Program-made: the position numbers and the translations under genes
Shown here: positions 1-8,431 of the stretch, piece by piece
Position numbering within the stretch: the first letter of the stretch is position 1
How the letters are laid out: the number at the start of each line of letters is the position of its first letter
Assembly (NCBI GenBank): GCA_031275285.1
Contig: JAISOY010000095.1
Location: forward strand, 32,863 to 96,862
Direction: 5' to 3'
Source: Bacteroidales bacterium
GTDB lineage: Bacteria; Bacteroidota; Bacteroidia; Bacteroidales; UBA4181
DNA length: 64,000 nt
Notes under the pieces: model-generated
Seen by the model: only the letters and a program-made list of their open reading frames with translations
Told to the model about the DNA's origin: nothing
Database searches by the model: none

Positions 1-1352
1 AAACAGAGAACCTGACCGGTTATTTTATGCACAGTGACGTTCCTGCAGTTGGACATGTCGAAGCATCCAACACTTTAATCAACCGGTTGTGGTGGGCTAC
101 CAATAATTCTTATTTGTCCAATTTATTTGGTTATCCGACGGATTGCCCGCAACGTGAAAAAAACGGATGGACGGGTGATGGTCATCTTGCCGTAGAAACA
201 GGATTGTACAATTTTGATGGGATCACTGTATATGAAAAATGGCTGGCCGATCATCGTGACGAACAACAACCCAATGGTGTCCTTCCGGATATCATTCCGA
301 CAGGCGGTTGGGGATACGGAACTGATAACGGTGTAGACTGGACAAGTACCATTGCCATCATTCCCTGGAATATATATGTCTTTTATGGGGATAGCAAACT
401 GCTGGCTGACTGTTATGAAAACATTAAGCGCTATATCAATTATATTGATACGCGCAGCCCGGATGGATTGACATCCTGGGGAAGAGGTGACTGGGTCCCG
501 GTAAAGTCCCACTCAACAAAAGAACTGATGTCTTCCATCTACTATTATGTCGACACAAAAATCCTTGCCGATGCAGCAAAATTATTCGGGAAACAGGATG
601 ATCATAAGCATTATTCAGTATTAGCAGAAAAAATAAAAAATGCCATCAATCGTAAATTCCTGGATAAAGAAACAGGCATCTATGCCAAAGGAACCCAAAC
701 GGAACAAAGCATGCCGCTCATGTGGGGAGTTGTACCCGATGATATGAGACAGGTAGTAGCTGATAATCTGGCAAAAAAAGTGGAAACCAATGGATTCCAT
801 CTGGATGTTGGCGTACATGGAGCAAAAGCACTTCTTTATGCCCTAAGTGAAAACGGACATGCAGAAACCGCTTATAAAGTGGCTGTACAGGATAAGTATC
901 CCTCGTGGGGTTGGTGGATTGTAAACGGTACAACAACACTTTTAGAGAACTGGGATCTCAAAGCGGAGAGAGATATTTCCGATAACCATATGATGTTTGG
1001 AGCTATTGGGGGATGGTTCTTCAGGGGTCTGGGAGGAATCTATCCTGATGAGTCCAAACCAGGGTTTAAACACATTATTTTATGTCCGAATTTTGTTTCC
1101 GGACTTCAGCGTTTTTCTTCCGATTATCAGTCTCCATACGGATTGATTGAATCAAAATGGGAAAGGAAAAAAAGAAATATTGTCTATAAAGTAACTATTC
1201 CGGCCAATTCATCAGCTGAACTTTTTCTTCCCTCAGGAGTCCAGTTGAAGAAAACGAGTCTGCCGGTAGATGATAACAAAATGGTATTTTCCGGTAATAA
1301 GCAAAGCTATCATTTGTTATCGGGAAGTTATGAATTCGAACTGAAACAATAA
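1..1352 (+). CDS. alpha-L-rhamnosidase, GH78 family (5' truncated by window edge)
   Basis: The reading frame is open from the first bases of the window, so the true start lies upstream and only about the last 450 residues are visible. The segment DCPQREKNGWTGD at about residue 40 of the visible part is the hallmark of the GH78 (alpha/alpha)6 catalytic barrel, and further Trp-rich barrel motifs follow (PSWGWWIVNGTTTLLENW; GGWFFRGLGGIYPDE). The last ~90 residues form the beta-sandwich domain usual at the C-terminus of these enzymes. GH78 enzymes release terminal alpha-L-rhamnose from pectic rhamnogalacturonan or plant glycosides; localisation cannot be judged without the N-terminus. The stop lies 7 nt before the next gene, so the two are probably co-transcribed. 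The family call is firm; the substrate is inferred. Confidence 0.93.
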   Translation, partial: TENLTGYFMHSDVPAVGHVEASNTLINRLWWATNNSYLSNLFGYPTDCPQREKNGWTGDGHLAVETGLYNFDGITVYEKWLADHRDEQQPNGVLPDIIPTGGWGYGTDNGVDWTSTIAIIPWNIYVFYGDSKLLADCYENIKRYINYIDTRSPDGLTSWGRGDWVPVKSHSTKELMSSIYYYVDTKILADAAKLFGKQDDHKHYSVLAEKIKNAINRKFLDKETGIYAKGTQTEQSMPLMWGVVPDDMRQVVADNLAKKVETNGFHLDVGVHGAKALLYALSENGHAETAYKVAVQDKYPSWGWWIVNGTTTLLENWDLKAERDISDNHMMFGAIGGWFFRGLGGIYPDESKPGFKHIILCPNFVSGLQRFSSDYQSPYGLIESKWERKKRNIVYKVTIPANSSAELFLPSGVQLKKTSLPVDDNKMVFSGNKQSYHLLSGSYEFELKQ

Positions 1353-1359
1353 CGGACAA

Positions 1360-2683
1360 ATGATTCGACTCCTCTCCCACCAGATCAATAATAACAAACA
1401 CCGGATATTCGCATGGATGCTTGTTTATATTTTCTTTTCAACGGGTATACATGGAAAGAACATGGTACATAAAACGGATGATGTAAAATACATTATCCTT
1501 GTAAGGGCTCCCGGACAAGGTATGAGTCAGGAAAATCCGGCATCGATCAATCAAAAAAATTTCCAGGAAGTTGCCCAATCATTTACCGGATCGGAAAATT
1601 CGAAAGTAAAAATAGGCATTGGGTTTATTTTTTCGCCTTTTCGTACAACACCGGAGAAAACGGTTCAGGCATTAAAGAATTTCTTACAGACTGCAGAAGA
1701 ACTTTCTGTTCCCATTATGATCCATCTCGATCTGGAGCATTGGTGGGGTGCCAGACCGGACCTCTGGAACTGGTGGGATCCATCCCGTCCGGGTTATAAT
1801 CCGGCCAACCGTGAAAATGTTGAATGGACACACTGGTCTCCGGATAATGCGATTAAAATCGCGTGGCGTAACTGGGGGCGGCAAATCCGGGTTTTACCGC
1901 CGCCAAACCTGGCAAGTACCAAATACCTTGAAGCATGTAAGGAACAGTTGGATCTTCTGATCCCTATTGTCGTAAAATGGTCAAAAAATCTGCCTGAGGA
2001 CAAACAACATCTATTTGTCGCCATAAAAGTCGGGCATGAGTCATCTATAGGCGTAAATGCTTATTATTATCCCAATGGGAATGAACTTCTGGACAAACCG
2101 GCATCAGAGGATCCTGTATCCGGAATTGTAGGACAAGATGTACTTTCCAGAGGAGTGCAGCAAACCGGATACGCTACTCTCAAAACTTCGGGGATACGAA
2201 CCAAAGGAGATATTACCGAAAGGGATTTATATGAAGCAATACGCCGGTATTTGGAATTCTTATCCCGGGAAGTTGCACAGCAGGGGATCAGTCGTGAAAA
2301 ACTATTTACGCACGCTGCCGGATGGGTCGGACGGAGAACTCCTGTATGATGCTGCTGTTAATGAATATTCCTGTCCGGGATGGAGTTTTTATGCACATGC
2401 CCGGGATCCGATGAAAGAACCCGCGGTTTTACGTAATCTGGCACGTTCCGACGCTCCTTACTGGGGTGCTGTTGAATGGTTAATGATGGACACTACAGAT
2501 CCGGATGCACAGACACAATATAGTTCCGCCTCCGGGAAAAAAGCAATATGGAAATTGGCCCTGGAAAATACACTGGCAGATCAGCGTGCCCGGTTAATGT
2601 GTATTTTTAACTGGGAAGGCATCCGGGACAATGAAGCTGCAAAATCTGCTATTCAAGATTATATGATGGAAAATACTCCATAA
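1360..2683 (+). pseudogene. frameshifted exported hydrolase-like protein (TIM-barrel-like)
   Basis: Two overlapping reading frames together make one protein of about 440 residues. Frame 1 begins at ATG 1360 with a signal-peptide-like hydrophobic N-terminus and ends at 2349; its last sensible residues are FTHAAGW. The homologous-looking continuation, starting SDGELLYDAAVNEYSCPGW, is in the +1 frame from about 2327 and runs to the stop at 2683. Skipping one base of the GGG at about 2324-2326 joins them, so this is a one-base insertion, a sequencing error or, less likely, programmed slippage. The protein is rich in Trp and acidic residues (HLDLEHWWGARPDLWNWWD), as expected of a carbohydrate-active barrel, but I do not recognise a named family. 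Position directly behind the GH78 gene supports a role in rhamnoside use. Confidence 0.75.
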
Positions 2684-2738
2684 GTTATACCTTGATATTT
2701 CTTAAGAAATACCTTTCAAATTACTTTGTTATATAAAA

Positions 2739-2777
2739 CAAGATGGGCTGTTCGAATATTACGAACAGCCCATCTTG
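2739..2777. terminator. bidirectional intrinsic terminator between converging genes
   Basis: A perfect 16-bp inverted repeat (2739-2754 with 2762-2777) encloses a 7-nt AT loop. It lies between the rightward hydrolase-like gene and the leftward lipoprotein gene. It has no long T tract, but the stem is strong and the convergent position fits termination of both transcripts. Confidence 0.8.
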
Positions 2778-2793
2778 AATATGTTAAACTTTT

Positions 2794-3498
2794 TTATTTT
2801 TTTGATCCTGAAAATGTTAATGGATAAATCCCTCCACAGGTCATGGAAAGGGTAATATCATCAACTGTCAGACTGGCATTTAAACCTGTAATGATATATC
2901 GAGGAAATTCTCCTCCCATAGCCATGGGTATCAGTTGATCACCTGTCAATGAAATACCATTTTCTGAAGACTCGGATGTGATGCCATTTACTGTCATATC
3001 CAAAGATATAGGCATTTCATTGGAAAATTTAACTCCCAGCATGATCATCTGCATCAGATTTTCACCGGTCTTTGTCATGGTTACCGTAACATTCTCCTGG
3101 GTAAATGTACTGTTATCCTGTTGGGTCACAGAGAGTGTTCCAATATAGGACTGAGGGAATTGAAAGGATTGAGCAACTGTCACTTTACAGGATGCTGTTT
3201 TTTTTCCGTCTTCCGTAGTCGCTGTAATGGTGGCATCACCCACAGCGATACCTGTTATTTTACCGTTTTTGTCTACAGATGCTATTTCTGCCTGATCACT
3301 GGTCCATGTCACATTTTTATTGGTCGCATTATCTGGCTGAAAATTGACTGATAAAGATTTATTCTCTCCAACATTCAACACAATGCTTTCTTCATTAAGT
3401 GTTATTCCTGTCACGGCTGTCACAGCTTCATCATCATCTTTATCACAAGCAACAAAAAAGAAAGTAATAGCCAACATGCAAAATACAATACGATTCAT
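2794..3498 (-). CDS. lipoprotein with Big_2 Ig-like domain and calycin-like C-terminal domain
   Basis: The protein has 234 residues. The N-terminus ends in a lipobox (ITFFFVAC, Cys at ~18), so it should be lipid-anchored; the acidic DKDDDE after the Cys resembles the surface-export signal of Bacteroidota lipoproteins. Residues ~28-108 form a bacterial Ig-like group 2 domain with the typical sequence TGITLNEESIVLNVGE near the start and ATITATTEDGKKTASCKVTV at the end. Residues ~113-234 resemble the calycin-like domain found in Bacteroidota lipoproteins. It follows the TonB-dependent receptor with a 15-nt gap, so it is probably the last gene of the AraC-receptor-lipoprotein unit and may bind or present the receptor's substrate. 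Domain calls are from pattern recognition; the ligand is unknown. Confidence 0.75.
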   Translation of the reverse strand: MNRIVFCMLAITFFFVACDKDDDEAVTAVTGITLNEESIVLNVGENKSLSVNFQPDNATNKNVTWTSDQAEIASVDKNGKITGIAVGDATITATTEDGKKTASCKVTVAQSFQFPQSYIGTLSVTQQDNSTFTQENVTVTMTKTGENLMQMIMLGVKFSNEMPISLDMTVNGITSESSENGISLTGDQLIPMAMGGEFPRYIITGLNASLTVDDITLSMTCGGIYPLTFSGSKK

Positions 3499-3513
3499 TT
3501 TTAATTATTTAAG

Positions 3514-5748
3514 TTATATATTTACATTTAAAGATATTCCTGCCTGAAGTGGTTTACCCCTTTGTACAAATGAATTTCCTACCGATCTGAAATAAAAGGT
3601 ATAATAATCCTGATCGGTCAGATTTTTTCCCCAAATACTGAATGTAAAGGCACTCTTTTTCCATGATATGGAAGCCCCTAACTGGCTATAAAAGGGTTGT
3701 GATAAGGTATTATCTTCATTCCAATAGATTTTACCGACTCCCCGCCAATCAACCTGTAAAAGCAGGCGGTCTAACCATCTATGATCAAAATCAAAGTGGT
3801 ATTGGGCACCCAAAGAAACCGTATTTTGCGGCGCATGCGGAACATAATTGTCTGCAAAATCGGTATTTCCATCATTGTAAGAAACAAACCGTGCGTTTGT
3901 ATATCCGTAATTACCTGTCAGATGTAGGTTTTCATAGAAATAATTCAGAGACAATTCCACACCAAAGCTATGTGTCCTTCCTGCATTAGACATCAACCGT
4001 CCGGTACTTTTTCCCGGAGGAAAAACAGTCAATTGTTGGTTCCGGCAATCAATAAAAAATAATGCCAGATTGCCTTTCAAAGAATGTCTGATCAACTCGA
4101 AATGACTTCCAACTTCGTAGTTCCATGTGTATTCAGGTTTATAGGAAATCGCCGAAGATGTGTCATAGGTATCTTCCTCATAGTAAATGCCCAGGTCAGA
4201 CATCAGATTGTCCATCATCTTATTTTGCAAAACATCGGAAAATATTTGTGTATTATATCCACCGGCTTTGTACCCCCGGGCTATGGTGAAATAAATATTA
4301 TTCTCCGTATTTATCTCATATAAAAGAGAGAAACGTGGCATTAACTCGAAAAAAGTCATGTGGTCATGATCTGACATCGTAGTTGATAATGGCTTAAACT
4401 GTGGCATGGTTAGTGAAAACCGATAGTGGATATCCGCATAATTATTATAACGTATAGAGGAATGCTCATAATCGAATCGAATACCTGCAGTTGCCTTAAT
4501 ACGATTCCATTGGAAAGTAGACTGATGATAAGCAGATAAACTATATACAGGCATTTTAAAATGACTTGCAATTAAAAATTCATCCTCTTCAATCAATAAC
4601 TCCGCATTGGGAAAGACAGACTGAATGCCCTTATTTGCATTTTCGAGGATCAGCTCGTCAATTCCATCGCGTTTAAAATTGACCGGCGCATCCATGGATA
4701 TCTGTTTATAGAATCCATACACCCCGGATAACCATTGCCATTTTTTATCTTCATTATTAGATTTTAATACAAATTCCTGTGTAACAGCATTCTCTTTCTG
4801 GGATTGTGTAATGGTAAACATGGATTTGGGCTGGAAGTCCTGGTCAAGTACCATTTTATCATCCGTATATTGATAACTGGTGGTACTGGAAAAATGGAAT
4901 AATTGATTCTTATACAGGAATCCTATTCCGTTGATCAGCCCAAGACGGTCGTAGCTACAAGGATCATTATGATTGACCGGGTCTGCTTCGCCGGTTGCTT
5001 CATCATAACGTGAGTATGCAAAACCCTTTTGTTTTACTTTATTGATAGAAAAGGTATGATCTGCCATCCATGCTCCTGAAAGTTTCCATTGCAACCGTAA
5101 TCGAAGTCCATCACTCTGTATACGGTCAGCTTTAGAATCATTATAACGATTGGTAAAAAAGCCGTCACTCTGGTGATGATTAACTGCAGCAGAATAACCA
5201 AATTTTTCATTTGGACGTTGATAAGTAGCCAGACGAACATCAAAAGTATTTCCATTGGCATATCCGGCCGAAAGGCGTGTGCCCTGATAATAAAACGGTG
5301 ATAATGTGTATACATTGATCACACCCCCGATGGTGTTCCGTCCGTATAGAGTTCCCTGAGGGCCTCTTAGAATATCGATACGCCGTACATCAAAAAAATC
5401 GAAATCATAATTGTTTTTGTTCAGGATCGGCAGGTTATCCACATACAAACCCATAGCCGGTTGATCAATACGTGTTCCGATTCCCCTGATATATATCGAA
5501 CTGGTCATCTTAGAGCCATAATCAGGTAAATAGAGATTAGGTGTGATCAGGGATAAATCTTTGGGTTCAATAATTCGTTTGTTTTCGATGTTGTGTAAAG
5601 TGAGTGAAGTCGCAGCAACCGGTTGCTCCATCAGCCCCCCGTGTTGTTTTAAAGGAGCGATGATATCTACCTGAGATAATACCGTTACAGTATCATCCGG
5701 GAATTCGGGCTGTGCGAACATAAATAAAGCCAGGGCTAAAAACTTCAT
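3514..5748 (-). CDS. TonB-dependent outer-membrane receptor
   Basis: The protein has 744 residues with a short signal peptide. Residues ~40-150 form the plug domain, with the motifs SSIYIRGIGTR, MGLYVDNLP and VRRIDILRGPQGTLYGRNTI, followed by a beta-barrel with alternating aromatic strands ending in a terminal strand. It lacks the N-terminal carboxypeptidase-regulatory-like domain that marks SusC-type glycan receptors, and no SusD gene is adjacent, so it resembles metal-chelate or small-ligand receptors. An AraC-type regulator sits 62 nt upstream in the same direction and a lipoprotein follows 15 nt downstream. This arrangement is common for siderophore receptors, but the substrate cannot be read from the sequence. 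Confidence 0.92.
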   Translation of the reverse strand: MKFLALALFMFAQPEFPDDTVTVLSQVDIIAPLKQHGGLMEQPVAATSLTLHNIENKRIIEPKDLSLITPNLYLPDYGSKMTSSIYIRGIGTRIDQPAMGLYVDNLPILNKNNYDFDFFDVRRIDILRGPQGTLYGRNTIGGVINVYTLSPFYYQGTRLSAGYANGNTFDVRLATYQRPNEKFGYSAAVNHHQSDGFFTNRYNDSKADRIQSDGLRLRLQWKLSGAWMADHTFSINKVKQKGFAYSRYDEATGEADPVNHNDPCSYDRLGLINGIGFLYKNQLFHFSSTTSYQYTDDKMVLDQDFQPKSMFTITQSQKENAVTQEFVLKSNNEDKKWQWLSGVYGFYKQISMDAPVNFKRDGIDELILENANKGIQSVFPNAELLIEEDEFLIASHFKMPVYSLSAYHQSTFQWNRIKATAGIRFDYEHSSIRYNNYADIHYRFSLTMPQFKPLSTTMSDHDHMTFFELMPRFSLLYEINTENNIYFTIARGYKAGGYNTQIFSDVLQNKMMDNLMSDLGIYYEEDTYDTSSAISYKPEYTWNYEVGSHFELIRHSLKGNLALFFIDCRNQQLTVFPPGKSTGRLMSNAGRTHSFGVELSLNYFYENLHLTGNYGYTNARFVSYNDGNTDFADNYVPHAPQNTVSLGAQYHFDFDHRWLDRLLLQVDWRGVGKIYWNEDNTLSQPFYSQLGASISWKKSAFTFSIWGKNLTDQDYYTFYFRSVGNSFVQRGKPLQAGISLNVNI

Positions 5749-5810
5749 TGCATATATTCAAAAACGAATGCAAATGTATTACCTATTTTCGAAGCAATAA
5801 TAGGACGATA

Positions 5811-6704
5811 TTAGCCTTTTTTCGGATATTTTACTTCATTACGAAAAGCAATAGGAGTCATCCCTACCTGTTTCTTGAACAAACGGGAAAAATATGAAGC
5901 ATCTTGCAAACCAACTTTTCCGGCAATATCATTCACTGACATATCAGTATGACACAACATCACTTTAGCCTCAAGCAGAACCGCCTCATTGATCCAGGAT
6001 AAAGGAGTTTTACCGGTAAATCGCTTTACAATTTTATGCAGGTGAGCAGGAGTTATATTCAATTTTTCAGCATAGTAAGCAATAGAAAGACTTTGATCCG
6101 CTTGTTCAAATACCATTTCAACAAAATCATTACACAATCTGTTGTCTACTTCAATATCTTCTAGATCCGTTGATTTCCGGTACACTTCATCTATTTCTAC
6201 CAATAAAGCAGTGAGGTATGCTTTAATAACATGTTTACTTTTTTTGCCTTCATTTTCAACACAAAGTCGTTCAAAAATATATCTGACATAATTCCCGTGT
6301 GCCTGGTCAAAAAATACCTTATGATCGCTCCATCTGCGAAGGAAGCCGAATGTACGTAACAGATTGTTATTTTCACTATCAACATTAAGAAAATCTGTAT
6401 GAAAACCGCCCATATAACCAATGCAGTCATTATAATAACGTACTGAAAACATTTGACCAGCAGGAACAATAGCGCATTCGTTCTCTTTGAACAGATATGA
6501 TTTATCCCCTACTAAAATAAGTGCCTCTCCCTTGATGATAAAGAAAAAACAATGAATGGCAGAACGGATCAAGGGAGAAGGAAATTCTTTTTTGGAACCC
6601 AAAACATTAAGTTTCCGGATCACAAATAATTCCCGATTATCTAATGGCATTCTGGTAAACAGATCTGCCATTACAGAAGGACCTTTAATATGTTGCATCC
6701 TCAT
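5811..6704 (-). CDS. AraC-family transcriptional regulator
   Basis: The protein has 297 residues. The N-terminal ~170 residues form a cupin-like sensing domain with beta-rich segments such as FIIKGEALILVGDKSYLF. The C-terminal ~100 residues carry the double helix-turn-helix of AraC/XylS proteins: a first helix pair around LSIAYYAEKLNITPAHLHKI and a second around SVNDIAGKVGLQDASYFSRL, followed by FKKQVGMTPIAFRN. It is upstream of and co-oriented with the TonB-dependent receptor gene, which it probably controls in response to the receptor's ligand. The DNA-binding family is certain; the effector is not known. Confidence 0.92.
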   Translation of the reverse strand: MRMQHIKGPSVMADLFTRMPLDNRELFVIRKLNVLGSKKEFPSPLIRSAIHCFFFIIKGEALILVGDKSYLFKENECAIVPAGQMFSVRYYNDCIGYMGGFHTDFLNVDSENNNLLRTFGFLRRWSDHKVFFDQAHGNYVRYIFERLCVENEGKKSKHVIKAYLTALLVEIDEVYRKSTDLEDIEVDNRLCNDFVEMVFEQADQSLSIAYYAEKLNITPAHLHKIVKRFTGKTPLSWINEAVLLEAKVMLCHTDMSVNDIAGKVGLQDASYFSRLFKKQVGMTPIAFRNEVKYPKKG

Positions 6705-6822
6705 TTTTATATTATGCTGATTACAAAAATAATATTCTGGATCAATTTATGGCTCATCACAAAATAAATTATTACAATATCCATTCTAAAACACACTGAT
6801 GGAGCTTATTAAATATCATTTA

Positions 6823-8253
6823 TTAAAGTAATGGTGAAAATAATCGCATAATTGATTCAATAATTTTTTTCCACCATGGACGTTTTAGCCATTCTTCAAG
6901 AATTACTTCCCGACAATTTTCCATATCGTCACAAAAGACAGTATAATTATAGGCAGCAATTTTTGGATCATACAAATAAGTATTTATTTCAAAACTAAGC
7001 TCCAAGCTTCGGAAATCAAGATTTGCCGACCCAATAACAGAAATATAGTCATCTACCACCATTGTCTTGGCATGGACAAAGGTATCCAAATATTCGTAAA
7101 TCCGGATCCCTGCCTTGAGAGACTCCTCATAATATGAATGAGTGGCCGGATCCATAAAAAATATATCTGCCTTCTTAGATACCATCACCCGGACATCGAC
7201 ACCACTTAATGCAGCAGATTTTAAAGCGTCTAACAATGAATCTGAAGGCATATAATAAGGAGTCTGGATATAAATATAACGATCGGCATTATTCACAATA
7301 TGTGTAGATGCAAGTAATAAGTAAGGCCATTGAGAATCCGGCGCTTCAGGTACTACTTGCATAAGGTTTTCCGAATATTTTCGACATGCAGGAAAATATG
7401 GATTAATCATTTCCGGAAGCTCTCCTCCGGAATCATACCAGGCATTGAGAAAATTCATCTGTAACCCATGTACTCCCTGTCCTAGTATTCTTAAATGAGT
7501 ATCTCTCCATTCGGTTGCATATTCATCTCCTATATTCATTCCTCCGGTATATCCTATTTCACCATCGATCACTACAATTTTTCTATGATCCCGGGAATTC
7601 AAATTTCTTCTGATCCAGGGAAGTGAAACTTTACTGAATGGAAGAACCTCTACCCCAGCCTTCCGCATTTTATAATAAAATCTGGGGTTGATATCGATAT
7701 TAGCAATATTTTCATAAATAAAACGGACGCATACTCCTTCAGCTGCCTTTTTCATAAGGATATCGCGGATCTTCATTCCGATATGGTCGCGTCTGAAATA
7801 AAAATATTCCAAATGGATATGATGTTTTGCTTTTCCTAGATCTTCAATCAATGCTTCAAATTTTCTTTTCCCGGTAATCATTACTTCGACATCACTTCCA
7901 TAGAGCACATACGAATCATTATTACGAGTAAGCAAATTAACCAGCGTAGCATATTTTGGAAGGACTTTATCCTCAAAATTATATTGAGCGAGATAATCCG
8001 AAATATTAGGAATTTTCGAAAACAATTCTTTTTTAAAATTCTCATAACTGGTAGATCTATGTCTTCTTCGTGGATTATAGCCAAAAACATAATAAAGAAC
8101 AAGACCAATTGCCGGAACAAATAATAACACAAGCAACCAAGCCATTGTTTTCGACGGTCTGGTTGGTTCGGTCAAAACAATTATGACTGTACTTATAATT
8201 AAAATAAGATAAGCCAAAGACATAAAAGTGGTAAAAACCGAAGCAGACTCCAT
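6823..8253 (-). CDS. cls: cardiolipin synthase (phospholipase D family)
   Basis: The protein has 476 residues, the usual length for bacterial cardiolipin synthase, which condenses two phosphatidylglycerols into cardiolipin and glycerol at the inner membrane. Two N-terminal transmembrane segments (residues ~8-28 and ~36-58) precede two phospholipase D catalytic motifs: HRKIVVIDGEIGYTGGMN and HAKTMVVDDYISVIGSAN, each with the H-x-K-x4-D residues. Two ParB-type palindromes lie in its upstream region (8318-8386), between it and mnmG. No other lipid gene is adjacent. Confidence 0.95.
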   Translation of the reverse strand: MESASVFTTFMSLAYLILIISTVIIVLTEPTRPSKTMAWLLVLLFVPAIGLVLYYVFGYNPRRRHRSTSYENFKKELFSKIPNISDYLAQYNFEDKVLPKYATLVNLLTRNNDSYVLYGSDVEVMITGKRKFEALIEDLGKAKHHIHLEYFYFRRDHIGMKIRDILMKKAAEGVCVRFIYENIANIDINPRFYYKMRKAGVEVLPFSKVSLPWIRRNLNSRDHRKIVVIDGEIGYTGGMNIGDEYATEWRDTHLRILGQGVHGLQMNFLNAWYDSGGELPEMINPYFPACRKYSENLMQVVPEAPDSQWPYLLLASTHIVNNADRYIYIQTPYYMPSDSLLDALKSAALSGVDVRVMVSKKADIFFMDPATHSYYEESLKAGIRIYEYLDTFVHAKTMVVDDYISVIGSANLDFRSLELSFEINTYLYDPKIAAYNYTVFCDDMENCREVILEEWLKRPWWKKIIESIMRLFSPLL

Positions 8254-8317
8254 TACTTCTTTTCTTATATTTACCTTTTATTAAGCAACCGACATAAAAT
8301 CTCAACCACAACAAAAA

Positions 8318-8333
8318 TGTTCCACGTGGAACA
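8318..8333. promoter_or_regulatory. parS-like centromere site 1
   Basis: The 16 bases TGTTCCACGTGGAACA form a perfect palindrome and match the ParB-binding parS consensus (TGTTnCACGTGnAACA), as known from chromosomal parS sites in other phyla. It is non-coding, 65 nt upstream of cls. A second site with the same core lies 46 bp away centre to centre. Confidence 0.8.
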
Positions 8334-8356
8334 AAAAAAACATTTTGTATAATTTC

Positions 8357-8386
8357 ATTTTGAGGTTCCACGTGGAACCTCAAAAT
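8357..8386. promoter_or_regulatory. parS-like centromere site 2 within a 30-bp perfect palindrome
   Basis: The core GTTCCACGTGGAAC is identical to that of site 1. The symmetry continues on both sides through GAGG/CCTC and AT-rich arms, giving a 30-bp perfect palindrome centred at 8371/8372. It lies 46 nt downstream of the mnmG stop. The extension beyond the ParB core could also act as a hairpin terminator for mnmG. Confidence 0.8.
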
Positions 8387-8431
8387 CGAACATCATTTAG
8401 CATCATGAATTACATTTGCAAAACAAGACAG

